Made by a program: the position numbers and the translations under genes. A model generated the notes under the pieces. It saw only the letters and a list, made by a program, of their open reading frames with translations, had not been told where the DNA came from and did not search any database. A stretch of 61,256 nucleotides of DNA from Spirochaetota bacterium (GTDB lineage Bacteria; Spirochaetota; Spirochaetia; DTKZ01), in contig JAOABU010000054.1 in the NCBI GenBank assembly GCA_026418195.1, positions 1-61,256 on the forward strand, read 5' to 3'. Positions 25,801 through 33,331 of this stretch are shown in pieces (position 1 is the first letter of the stretch; every line of letters starts with the position of its first letter).

Positions 25801-27298
25801 GCGGAGTAGTATCTCGATAGAACCGAAGAGTAGTTGGGCTAGACCAGTTTCCCGCATAATCTTGGGCGGAAACATGAACGTACCATTCTCCATCCTCACT
25901 CGCTTTGAACTCTACGGTCCGTACGTTTTCGAGAACCATCAGCCTCCGTTCTGGGGAAGGGGTAGGGGAACGAGTCCATTCATACCAGAATCCTGCAATC
26001 CCAGATGAATCCCGAGGTGGAACAAGCTGGAATCGAGCCGTATCCAACCGCGTTCGGACATGGGCTTGAAAATTTAGGGGAACGACTCCGGGAGGTTGGA
26101 CAGTAGTATCTGGCTTCAACAGGACAATTCGAGAGGTGTCCCCTCGCTTATTTTCCCAGAACACAAACAGTTCCTTTCCAAGCACTATAGGACGAGGGAA
26201 GGTAGAAACTCCTGCAATGGGACTCAGATCTTTTTCTATCCAGAGAGCTCCCTGTTTCTGCGCCAGAATGACATGATCATCCCCTTTTCGGTTATCGAAC
26301 CAAAGGAGGAACAGGGTTCCTTTAAAGGGTACGATCTGGGGGAAATTGCAAGACTTGAATCCTGTAGTGATCCGTTCGGGGAGGGTTTTATACGTTCCAT
26401 CCGGATTGAGTTCCCCATAGTAGATCTGCTTGGATTCTCGCCCAAAGCGGCGTTCCCAAGCAATTCCTATCACTCCATTGATGGAAGCTAGATGAGGACG
26501 TTGGTTGTCGAACAGTCCGGGACGGGTAGTTCTACCCGGAATCGGTTCTTCGAATCCTGTCAGCCATCGTAAAGGCCCCCAAGTCCTTCCCCCATCTCGG
26601 CTAGTTTTAAGGTACAATTGGTAAGCTCCCCCTTCCCCTGCCTGTAAAGCCTGGAACACTACATATTCCATTCCCTTGTAGGATAAGTGGTAGGGAAGAA
26701 AGCTTAAGGTAACCTCGGGCTCTGGAGCTAGGGGTGCGAGTTCAGTCCAACCAAGGCCGTTTTCTGAAACCGCATAGAGAATCGATAGTATATCTCCCCG
26801 TTCCTGGGTTACGAACAGGATGAATCCCCCATCTTCCTTTGCGAACAAACGGGGAGCTAGGGTGGTCCGTTCGGTGATCTTGGAGGAGGCGTTCTGAAAG
26901 GTTCCTCCCCCATCCTTGGAGACAAAAAAGTCGATCTTATTCTCCGATGCAAGGACTGCCACCGTGATGATCCCTGTATGGGTGACGGCAAAGGAAAAGA
27001 TAGAGGTTTCGTTTCCGAAGAATCTGTAAGGACCGGCAAACCGGGAGTGTTCTTTCCAGTCTCTCCCATTCTTCGAAACTCGTAGGGATAGAAAGATCTG
27101 ATACTCTCCCTCTCGAGTAGGAACAAACTCCTGGTACATGAGAACGATCATCTCTCCCCCAGCTCGTACTTGAGGGAATCTGCCCCCTACGGCAGGAATG
27201 AACTCTGGATCCTCCCAATAGAGATCCTGGGCTTGGAGAGGGTGTGGTATCGATAGGAGCAATCCCAGGAAGAGAATGGCTATCGTTAGATCCTTGAT
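22775..27298 (-). CDS. Transmembrane SpoIIE/PP2C phosphatase with beta-propeller sensor
   Basis: About 1507 residues. A signal peptide (ends HPLQA) leads to a sialidase-like propeller (about 20-400) with Asp-box repeats such as SRDGGRTWGP. Ig/FN3-like domains follow (about 400-700), then a helix near 730, a helix near 820, a helical extracytoplasmic segment, a helix near 1070 with HAMP, and a PP2C/SpoIIE domain (about 1170-1507). Catalytic metal motifs are intact: SGDYFDF, DVAGKGVPAA, HAGDR, FTDGVEEA and DDLTLLA. Such proteins dephosphorylate anti-anti-sigma factors. No ATG, GTG or TTG precedes the signal peptide in frame. ATC at 27298, five bases after GGAGG, fits; TTG 27262 would remove half the signal. 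Confidence 0.85.
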   Translation of the reverse strand: MKDLTIAILFLGLLLSIPHPLQAQDLYWEDPEFIPAVGGRFPQVRAGGEMIVLMYQEFVPTREGEYQIFLSLRVSKNGRDWKEHSRFAGPYRFFGNETSIFSFAVTHTGIITVAVLASENKIDFFVSKDGGGTFQNASSKITERTTLAPRLFAKEDGGFILFVTQERGDILSILYAVSENGLGWTELAPLAPEPEVTLSFLPYHLSYKGMEYVVFQALQAGEGGAYQLYLKTSRDGGRTWGPLRWLTGFEEPIPGRTTRPGLFDNQRPHLASINGVIGIAWERRFGRESKQIYYGELNPDGTYKTLPERITTGFKSCNFPQIVPFKGTLFLLWFDNRKGDDHVILAQKQGALWIEKDLSPIAGVSTFPRPIVLGKELFVFWENKRGDTSRIVLLKPDTTVQPPGVVPLNFQAHVRTRLDTARFQLVPPRDSSGIAGFWYEWTRSPTPSPERRLMVLENVRTVEFKASEDGEWYVHVSAQDYAGNWSSPTTLRFYRDTTPPGKVVFRRPPRDELGFLVSNTFTIEWDPPKDEDVVEYRYEVIFVGETKDPLMPIPVSFGPLRRTFTTTVPNLQFRNYDNGVWAIRVSAVDSVGNVGPDETLVVHLNKYVPVTYISFVEASRDDTGRIRLSLLGRGFAEDGLVRRVILDRDGREPYDYQFTLAEGGFTVRNDRTIVGPVIQEVQGGEYRVAVEHPLRGIAFARDLLKLERGGTLKFGDYSLLYQPIQKILQRPPFSITLNGVVIWTIVMFLGIVALFSTYRIGAILQEGKRLRLEALALLTGVGTPWEVKRERLRAMKRRGFGLRLKFTFFITVLIIAVVLMVSIPLGYYMTRNQERNLAEGLVQRVSVLMESLASGARTYLPSGNTLELGVLPAQISAMKEARFATITGRGQTDLNYFGYVWASNDPEILNKIDSPILNPGVSKLKDEITEKEGLLAVEINTAAEAAVGTLAKELDVLANEAIGLAVRTDETSRRRLQDLQEGIRTLDNRLNARLLEIGAKIYSEPEFQTTLLDFDRNFYTFYKPVLYRVRGENRYFRGMVRLGVSTESILKQVKDSRNYLILITGGIALVALVLGIVGALILASIIIIPIRRLVKGVEVIRDTEDKEQLKDHVIEIKTRDEIAELAATINQMTQGLVKAAAASKDLTVGKEVQKMFIPLEVGPGGKKLTTGKEETPEGEFFGYYEGAKGVSGDYFDFRKLAPETYAFIKCDVAGKGVPAALIMVQVATVFSTYFRQWSASKGLNMVPLLYQINDVVESQGFRGRFAAMTLGVVEMQKGRAHVTHAGDRILNLYDAEQRQLVQRMMADCPATGVFPNFMLEMKSPFQQILVPMKAGDILLLFTDGVEEAHRKLRKPDFSILQLPPQKEGEEPVEDEMMGFERIKGIVEAVMSKGTFRLEKLYSPVPNEELIFDFSSCEPTAESTVLALVAVEKIFRMYPDPRAGAENRVMVDEKVDAFLKKTFLQYDRYFHHPIPNPRQLDFPNYNFYTHIMEDDQYDDLTLLAIRKK

Positions 27299-30282
27299 TC
27301 GATCCTCCTTTTCAATTCCAGCAATGGGGGATAGTTCTTACTTTCTTTATTCTGAAGAAGACGTTGTACGATGGCAAGGGCTTCGAAATAGTTTCCCTCA
27401 ATGTACCGTTTTTCGGCCAACCGGTACTGTTCTTCCGCTACACTGGAAAGTACGATGGAGGTCTGCCCCCCGGTATCGATCTGGATTCTATCCTTCAATT
27501 CTATGGCTTTCGTGTTTTCAGGGTTCAGTTCGATGGCTCGGTTCAACTGCTCTAACGCAATAGGGAACTGTGCACGAACATTCCCCGTAACGATCCGTAA
27601 GGCTGCTCGATACAACTCTTCAGACTCAGCCAGAGCTTTTGGATCCGGTGGAGGGATACGAATCCCTAACCTGATCTCTGCGTTGTAGATCGCTTCTTTT
27701 AGTCCTGTAAAATTGGGATCGATCTGTTCCAAGTCCTTTAAATCAATGTAGGCTTCCTGGGGGTTCGAGGCCATTTTCGCCTGGGCTTCCCGAAACTTAG
27801 TACGGAATAGGGTTGCAAACCCATCCCTATCCTTTAACTGGGCTATCCGAAGGGAGAGAACGCTGGCTTGCTGATTGAAGGGGAATGCAAGGAGTACTGT
27901 TCGAATCTTCTCCTCTGCAGCAGTGAACGCATCGAGAGCTTCCCTTCGATTTCCCCTTTCCAAGAGGGATCGTCCTGTTTCGAAGTCTTTCCGAGCTAAA
28001 CTTAACAATTGGCTCATCTCCACATAGAGGGGATCGGTTGGAAGGAGCTCTCTACTGGATTTCACGAATAGAGCAGCTCGAACGAAACCCAACCAGTAGG
28101 TAATTTCCGGGTTATCCTCTGGTTGGGTAGCTCTCCAGCGGGTCTGTGCCCGAAGGAGGATGTTTTCCGAATCATCGAAAGCATTCAGATAGTATAGCCT
28201 CTTTGCTTCATTGATCAGTTGCCGAACCTCGGCTACTACAAGCTTGTTCTCTGCATCTTGGATAGCAGCGTTCAGACTTAGAAGCAGAGCATCGCTTTCC
28301 CTACGAAACCTGGGATCCTCCTGATAGGACAGAGAAAGAGAAAACCGTTGCCGTGCCGCTCCTAAATTTTCTCGCGCCTGCTCAAATCGGTTCTGAGCTA
28401 TAGCTGCCTGGGCCTCTTGAACTCGGCGGTTTCCTTCGTTTCGATACCTTTCGGCCAATAGGATATTTTCTCGAGCCTTTGTTCCTAGGGTAACAGCCCC
28501 GGGTAGGATAGTTCCCTGCAATGAACTTCGGATACTATCTGCCCGATCTATCTTCTGACGAATCCGGGGATCGGAACGGGCCGGTGGAATCTCGTTCCGA
28601 TACTGGGAAAGGTATCGACCTACCGCTTCTAACAAAGCCTCAGCAGTCGGAGAGAGATTTTGAAGAAGAGCAATCGTTCGATCCGGGTACTTTACCAGTA
28701 GCTTTTCTTCTTGTCCTTCTGCAATCTGCACCACCTCCTCCACCCCTTCGAACCATTCGGTCGCTTTGCGGTATGCTGCCAGGATTTCCCGGTGTTTATC
28801 CTCTAGGGGGAATAGATCCAACATCGCTAACCTATCCACTATCTCCACTTCATTCCGTTCCCAAAAAGTCAGGCGATCAGAAAGTTTTATGGCAATTCGA
28901 TCCAACGCTACCCAACTCTCCTGGGGAATAAACGGATTTCCCCGTATCTCCTTCTGAAATAGTTCCCATTCCCTTCTATCCTCCTGGGTTCGTTCCTTGC
29001 TTGTACGGAGTGAACTCCTCAGGATCTCCAATGCAGCTCGATCATTGGGCATAGAATCCAGATCAGATTTCAATGCAAGGTATTCCCCTACCAATCGTTG
29101 GTACTGATTGATCCCCTTGGTACGTACCATCTGATCGATCCATAGAGGGAAGTAATCCTCTACCAAGTCCCAATACACTGAAACAGGTCTGCTTCCAACG
29201 AGGGGAAGTGCCTCGAAGTAGATCCGTTCAAGCCGATCTGCAATCTGTTTTAAGGTTTGTACGCGTTGAAAGGCTAGGGAAGCTTGTTCCCATTGGGCCT
29301 GATCATAGAACGTTTCTCCTTCCAGGTATACGGTCCGGATACGATCGGAAAGGGTAACGAGTATGGGGAAAAATCTATCCCAAAGAAGTTGCATTGCTGC
29401 CCCCCGAATTCCCTCTGGGGTTTTCGATGTACTTCGTCCACCGATGATTCGATGCAGGAACCCTAGAAAGATATCCTCATTGGTCACTCTTCTTATCTGG
29501 ATAAGTTTTTCATTCTGATCTTTCAACTCTTCCACTGATTCGGCGGCAACCTTGAATAAGACAGAGGCTCGCGAGAAGGTTTCAAGGAAAGCTCCAAGAG
29601 CAGCTCTCACTTCCTCATCCTTCCCTTGACGGATCCTATCCTGAAGACTGTTTGCTAAAGATATGTACTGATTCCGAAACCGTAGGAACTGTTCCGATGT
29701 TCGCCGTACGGTATCCAGAATGGAATAGACCCTTGTTTCTACGATGTTGCCATACTTGGCATCTGTGAAAAACTCTCTTCCGATATCGAATCCTCCCACA
29801 TAGAGTTCAACAGCGCTACCGTAATCCTTCCGCTCTAACGCCATCGCTGCTTGGGCCATCAAATCGTTGAACCGATTCTGGTTATAGACGAACTGGGCAG
29901 ATTCTTTTGCTTTCTTTAAAGCGACTCGGGTTGTTTCATTGGGAGCTGCGTCCAGAGATTCCAGTTCCCTGATAATAGAAAGAGCTTTCTCAACATCCTT
30001 CTGTTCATACAGGACCTTGATTAGATCCTCGTATTTATCATAGTACTCGCCGCGGATGGCGCGGATTCGTCGAATCAGGTTCTCTGCTTCTTCGATCCGC
30101 TCAGGATCCTTTCTAGCAGCCTCTGCCAGTACCACCAGGGCTTCGTTGTACCGCTTTTCGATGATCAAACTACGGGCCAATGCAATCGGGTCTTCCTTGA
30201 CTCCTCCCGCAACAAGGAGATAGGAAGGGAAAAAACATAGGAGTGTATAGAGGATGAAAAACCGAACTATCCCCCCCATCAT
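27286..30282 (-). CDS. Large exported helical (TPR-like) protein
   Basis: About 998 residues with a signal peptide (VRFFILYTLLCFFPSYLLVAGG) and an almost wholly helical mature part. TPR-like repeats occur at both ends (PIALARSLIIEKRYNEALVV near the start; LEQLNRAIELNPENTKAIEL and YIEGNYFEALAIVQRLLQN near the end), with long charged helices between. It is probably a periplasmic scaffold. The start is uncertain among ATG 30282, ATG 30279 and TTG 30315. It is the first gene of the operon with the SpoIIE phosphatase, whose predicted ATC start and ribosome site lie in its last codons. Confidence 0.75.
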   Translation of the reverse strand: MMGGIVRFFILYTLLCFFPSYLLVAGGVKEDPIALARSLIIEKRYNEALVVLAEAARKDPERIEEAENLIRRIRAIRGEYYDKYEDLIKVLYEQKDVEKALSIIRELESLDAAPNETTRVALKKAKESAQFVYNQNRFNDLMAQAAMALERKDYGSAVELYVGGFDIGREFFTDAKYGNIVETRVYSILDTVRRTSEQFLRFRNQYISLANSLQDRIRQGKDEEVRAALGAFLETFSRASVLFKVAAESVEELKDQNEKLIQIRRVTNEDIFLGFLHRIIGGRSTSKTPEGIRGAAMQLLWDRFFPILVTLSDRIRTVYLEGETFYDQAQWEQASLAFQRVQTLKQIADRLERIYFEALPLVGSRPVSVYWDLVEDYFPLWIDQMVRTKGINQYQRLVGEYLALKSDLDSMPNDRAALEILRSSLRTSKERTQEDRREWELFQKEIRGNPFIPQESWVALDRIAIKLSDRLTFWERNEVEIVDRLAMLDLFPLEDKHREILAAYRKATEWFEGVEEVVQIAEGQEEKLLVKYPDRTIALLQNLSPTAEALLEAVGRYLSQYRNEIPPARSDPRIRQKIDRADSIRSSLQGTILPGAVTLGTKARENILLAERYRNEGNRRVQEAQAAIAQNRFEQARENLGAARQRFSLSLSYQEDPRFRRESDALLLSLNAAIQDAENKLVVAEVRQLINEAKRLYYLNAFDDSENILLRAQTRWRATQPEDNPEITYWLGFVRAALFVKSSRELLPTDPLYVEMSQLLSLARKDFETGRSLLERGNRREALDAFTAAEEKIRTVLLAFPFNQQASVLSLRIAQLKDRDGFATLFRTKFREAQAKMASNPQEAYIDLKDLEQIDPNFTGLKEAIYNAEIRLGIRIPPPDPKALAESEELYRAALRIVTGNVRAQFPIALEQLNRAIELNPENTKAIELKDRIQIDTGGQTSIVLSSVAEEQYRLAEKRYIEGNYFEALAIVQRLLQNKESKNYPPLLELKRRIESRI

Positions 30283-30351
30283 ACGACTAAACAGTTCCTC
30301 TTTAAATAATAACAACTTTTTATTGCCCTATCATCTAAGTATTCTATCTAG

Positions 30352-30378
30352 TTATCGGCAGAAACATAAGAGGTTGTA
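30352..30378 (-). promoter_or_regulatory. Sigma28-type promoter of the SpoIIE operon
   Basis: On the minus strand TACA (30375-30378), 15 bases, then the full FliA -10 GCCGATAA (30352-30359). The consensus is TAAA-N15-GCCGATAA, so only one base differs in the -35 core. It points to the operon starting at 30282, about 70 bases downstream, and suggests control by the flagellar sigma factor. Confidence 0.6.
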
Positions 30379-30387
30379 TCAGTCTGT

Positions 30388-30395
30388 GCCGATAA
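30388..30395 (+). promoter_or_regulatory. Possible sigma28 -10 element of the UPF0164 gene
   Basis: GCCGATAA stands on the plus strand, 34 bases before ATG 30430. The best -35 (TAAG at 30367-30370) is 17 bases away rather than 15, so this is weaker than the divergent element on the other strand. Confidence 0.35.
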
Positions 30396-30429
30396 TAGAT
30401 TTTGGGTGTTTCTAGGTGTATATTCTTAT

Positions 30430-31698
30430 ATGGTAAAGATGAAAAAGGTACCCGCTTTTGTAAAGGAATCTCTCATTCTCGCGATACTGGGATGGGGGCT
30501 TGTCCTAATTCCAGGTCTCATGGCTTCCGAGTTCCAGGACCTCTATGGGGATACCAGCAAGTTTTTCGAATTCATTCAGGATCCCAACACAGGTTTGACC
30601 ATCTTCCCAATCCTCACAATTCCTGTGGGTGGGGAGTATGAAGGGATGGGAACCGCCTATACTGCCATTGCCAGAGATTCCAGCTTCTTCGATGCCAACC
30701 CTGCGGCATCATCTTTTCTAGAATACACGGAACTAGGATTCCTACACAACAATTGGATCGCCGATACCAACATTGAGGGTCTGGTATACACAAAGCGTAC
30801 GGATACTTCGGGGTATGCGATCGCAGCAAAGTTCCTCTATGTTCCCTTTACAGGGTACAACATCTGGGGCGAACGCACTTCCGCTGGATACTATTCAGAG
30901 ACCATCGGAATTTTCAACTATTCGCGAAATTTTTTCCGGAGTTACGAATTCAACGGCCTCGCAGTAGGGACCAACCTAAAGGTAGCCCTCCGACATATTC
31001 CTGAATCCATCGCTTCTGGTCAATCCGCTGTTGGCGTCATGACCGATATCGGTGTGCTAACTCGGTTCAACTTCCTCAAATTCTATCCGTCCCGCAGTAA
31101 AAATGCATCCTTAGGGGTTGTGGTAAAAAATGTAGGCCCCTATGTGTTAGGAGAACCTCTTCCGACCTCGGTTACAGTAGGTTTCGGGTATTGGCCACTT
31201 CGTCCCTGGGCTATTGCCTTTGACTTAAACATTCCTTTCAGTTTTGACCCTTCCAAGTATCCAGCTGAGCGGATGAGCTATGCATGGGGGACTAGTGTAG
31301 CAATCACGAATTTTTTCTCCCTTCAGAGCGGTTTTCTGCTGAAAGGAGGAAATCCTAGATTCAGCTTAGGAAGTATGGTAGGACTGGATACCATCTCTTT
31401 CGTAGCCAATTACACCCTCGATATGACCACCCAGTTCACAAACTTGGACCGGTTCAGCATCCAATTAAAGATCAATCTAGGGGATGAAGGAAGAAAGGCA
31501 AAAGCCCAGAAAGTAGAGGATCTGTACCTTTCTGCGGTAGAAGCTTTTGCCCGAGGGGAGTTCCAGAAATCCCTTGAACTCTGTGATCAAGCTCTAGCCA
31601 TAGATCCCACCTTTACCCCCGCAAGAGAAACGATCCAAAGTATAGAGCGCTCTCTGAAGCTGCAAAAGGAAATCGAAGCAAGGCAAAGAATCGAATAA
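30430..31698 (+). CDS. UPF0164 outer-membrane protein with C-terminal TPR segment
   Basis: 422 residues. The signal peptide (to about MAS) is followed by the UPF0164 pattern EYEGMGTAYTAIARDSSFFDANPAASS, then alternating strands of a FadL-like barrel to about residue 355. The last 70 residues are helical with one TPR-like unit (AVEAFARGEFQKSLELCDQALAIDP, split over two helices). UPF0164 proteins form a treponeme family thought to be FadL-like porins for long-chain hydrophobic substrates. The start is uncertain: ATG 30430 has AGGTG 11 bases upstream, and ATG 30439 and GTG 30406 are in frame. Divergent from the SpoIIE operon. Confidence 0.8.
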   Translation: MVKMKKVPAFVKESLILAILGWGLVLIPGLMASEFQDLYGDTSKFFEFIQDPNTGLTIFPILTIPVGGEYEGMGTAYTAIARDSSFFDANPAASSFLEYTELGFLHNNWIADTNIEGLVYTKRTDTSGYAIAAKFLYVPFTGYNIWGERTSAGYYSETIGIFNYSRNFFRSYEFNGLAVGTNLKVALRHIPESIASGQSAVGVMTDIGVLTRFNFLKFYPSRSKNASLGVVVKNVGPYVLGEPLPTSVTVGFGYWPLRPWAIAFDLNIPFSFDPSKYPAERMSYAWGTSVAITNFFSLQSGFLLKGGNPRFSLGSMVGLDTISFVANYTLDMTTQFTNLDRFSIQLKINLGDEGRKAKAQKVEDLYLSAVEAFARGEFQKSLELCDQALAIDPTFTPARETIQSIERSLKLQKEIEARQRIE

Positions 31699-31702
31699 GC
31701 TT

Positions 31703-32458
31703 TTAAGAGAGACTCCGAAGGAGGAAATGATAGAGAAAAAGATACACTCGATCCCTAGCTTGTCCCTTCTGTTTCTTTCCTATACTGCCTTTTTCCAACT
31801 CCTTTAAGAACCGCTTACGCTTCTTTTCGGTAAATCGACATTCCAGCGCCAACAAAAGACCTTGAGCCTCCTCGACATCCTCCGGATTCAGAGCGAGTTT
31901 CTCTCCCCTTCTCCATCGATCCAACAGTGCATCAAAGGGTACTTCTTCCCATTCTTCCAATAAGGTTTCCAGGTTCCGTATCAGAGAACTTTCCTTGAAA
32001 TGGATATGATCTAGTTTTTCCTGCAAGCTTCGTGTGAGAGTAGTAACCTCTTCCCGTGCATAGTATCGCTTAGCCAATCCCCGAAAGGTAAGGATACCTG
32101 CCAGGAAGGAAAGAACTATTTCATCGATCACGGGAACAGGATCTCGAATCACATAGGAGAAAAAAAAGTACGCTAAGAGAAATGAGACTGCCGCAAGGAC
32201 AAACCGTTCTGGGAACCATCGGTCCGCTACCCAGCGCTGAATAGCTTTTTTTAGAATTCCTTGCAACTCTTCCTTAAAAAGATTGATGGATTCGATACGC
32301 GGTTCTGCACCATACCGCCCCTCTAGGGAACTTTTTTTAAGTCGCTCAATCCATTCCAATGTCCCTTCCAGAGGATGGAGGAACTGCGGCACACCGTCTT
32401 GAATCCGAAGATGGAAGAGGAAAATCGTTTCGTCCTTCATCGCCCCATCTTCAACCAT
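31703..32458 (-). CDS. Membrane protein of unknown function
   Basis: 251 residues with two likely membrane helices near 75-120 (FVLAAVSFLLAYFFFSYV and IDEIVLSFLAGILTFRGLA) between charged helical regions. The C-terminus is strongly basic (FTEKKRKRFLKELEKG). No family is recognised. ATG 32458 has GAGG five bases upstream. It converges with the UPF0164 gene, with four bases between the stops, and is divergent from the RNA methyltransferase. Confidence 0.6.
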   Translation of the reverse strand: MVEDGAMKDETIFLFHLRIQDGVPQFLHPLEGTLEWIERLKKSSLEGRYGAEPRIESINLFKEELQGILKKAIQRWVADRWFPERFVLAAVSFLLAYFFFSYVIRDPVPVIDEIVLSFLAGILTFRGLAKRYYAREEVTTLTRSLQEKLDHIHFKESSLIRNLETLLEEWEEVPFDALLDRWRRGEKLALNPEDVEEAQGLLLALECRFTEKKRKRFLKELEKGSIGKKQKGQARDRVYLFLYHFLLRSLS

Positions 32459-32470
32459 GAGCACCTCTAC

Positions 32471-32500
32471 TTGTCAAGGTCTTTCCCTTTTCATTACTGT
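32471..32500 (+). promoter_or_regulatory. Promoter placing the start at the GTG codon (leaderless)
   Basis: TTGTCA (32471-32476), 18 bases, then TACTGT (32495-32500). Six bases (AAAAAA) separate the -10 from the GTG at 32507, so the expected transcript start is the first base of that codon. No Shine-Dalgarno is present. Confidence 0.55.
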
Positions 32501-32506
32501 AAAAAA

Positions 32507-33319
32507 GTGAAAGCGAACGTACTATTTGACGAGTTTTACAGGTCCTTTTACTCCGATCGTTGGCTCCCATTGAAAGCCTCGATGTTAAGTCCGGTTTTTT
32601 TCATACCCTTTCAGCAAGAACTGAAGAAACCCTACTTCCTGAACCTCGCCTCTTACCTTGCCGTACGATCTCTGGGAGAGGTAGGGAACCAAGAAGTCCT
32701 CGATCTCTGTGCTGCTCCAGGAGGTAAAACTCTGGTGCTCGCTAGCTCTCTGGGCCCTGAAGGATTCATTGTAGCCAACGAGAGATCCAGTGCTCGAAGA
32801 AGTCGGTTGAAGCGGGTTCTGGAAGAATACCTGTCTCCAGAGAAACTGTCTCGGATTAAAATCACGGGTCACGATGCAGGAAGGTGGGGATTATACGAAC
32901 AGGATCGGTATGACCTCATCTTATTAGACGTCCCCTGTTCCTCTGAACGCCACTTATTGGAAAGACCTTCCCATCTAAAGAAATGGTCTACAAACCGTAC
33001 CCGACAATTGGCTCAACAGGCCTATGCAATGGTTCTTTCTGCCCTCATGGCCCTTAAACCCGGTGGAAAGCTTTTGTACTGCACCTGCGCCCTTTCTCCC
33101 CTGGAAAATGATGGGGTGATGGAACGGGTATGGAGGAAAAAGGGGAAGGAAGTAAAAATCCTTCCCATAGAGATACAGGATCCTCAAGTGGTCGTTGAAC
33201 CCACTAAGTTCGGGGTACAGATCTTGCCCGATCTGTCCCACGGAGCAGGCCCTTTATACTTGAGTCTCCTTACCAAACAGGGACCCAACCGGGTTGATCA
33301 AGAAGAAAGGTTCGGGTAA
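32507..33319 (+). CDS. NSUN4-like RNA cytosine-C5 methyltransferase
   Basis: 270 residues of the RsmB/NOP2/NSUN family, which methylates cytosine in rRNA with SAM. SAM site: VLDLCAAPGGKTL. Both catalytic cysteines are present: Cys in LDVPCSSERHLLE (motif IV) and in YCTCALSPLEND (motif VI). It lacks the NusB-like domain of E. coli RsmB. The motif VPCSSERH is unlike the usual bacterial VPCSGxG and resembles NSUN3/NSUN4 (VPCTTDRH), as does the N-terminal FDEFYRSFYSDRW. GTG 32507 is chosen from the promoter spacing; TTG 32471 is possible. Target inferred: small-subunit rRNA. Confidence 0.82.
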   Translation: MKANVLFDEFYRSFYSDRWLPLKASMLSPVFFIPFQQELKKPYFLNLASYLAVRSLGEVGNQEVLDLCAAPGGKTLVLASSLGPEGFIVANERSSARRSRLKRVLEEYLSPEKLSRIKITGHDAGRWGLYEQDRYDLILLDVPCSSERHLLERPSHLKKWSTNRTRQLAQQAYAMVLSALMALKPGGKLLYCTCALSPLENDGVMERVWRKKGKEVKILPIEIQDPQVVVEPTKFGVQILPDLSHGAGPLYLSLLTKQGPNRVDQEERFG

Positions 33320-33331
33320 GTATCATTCACC

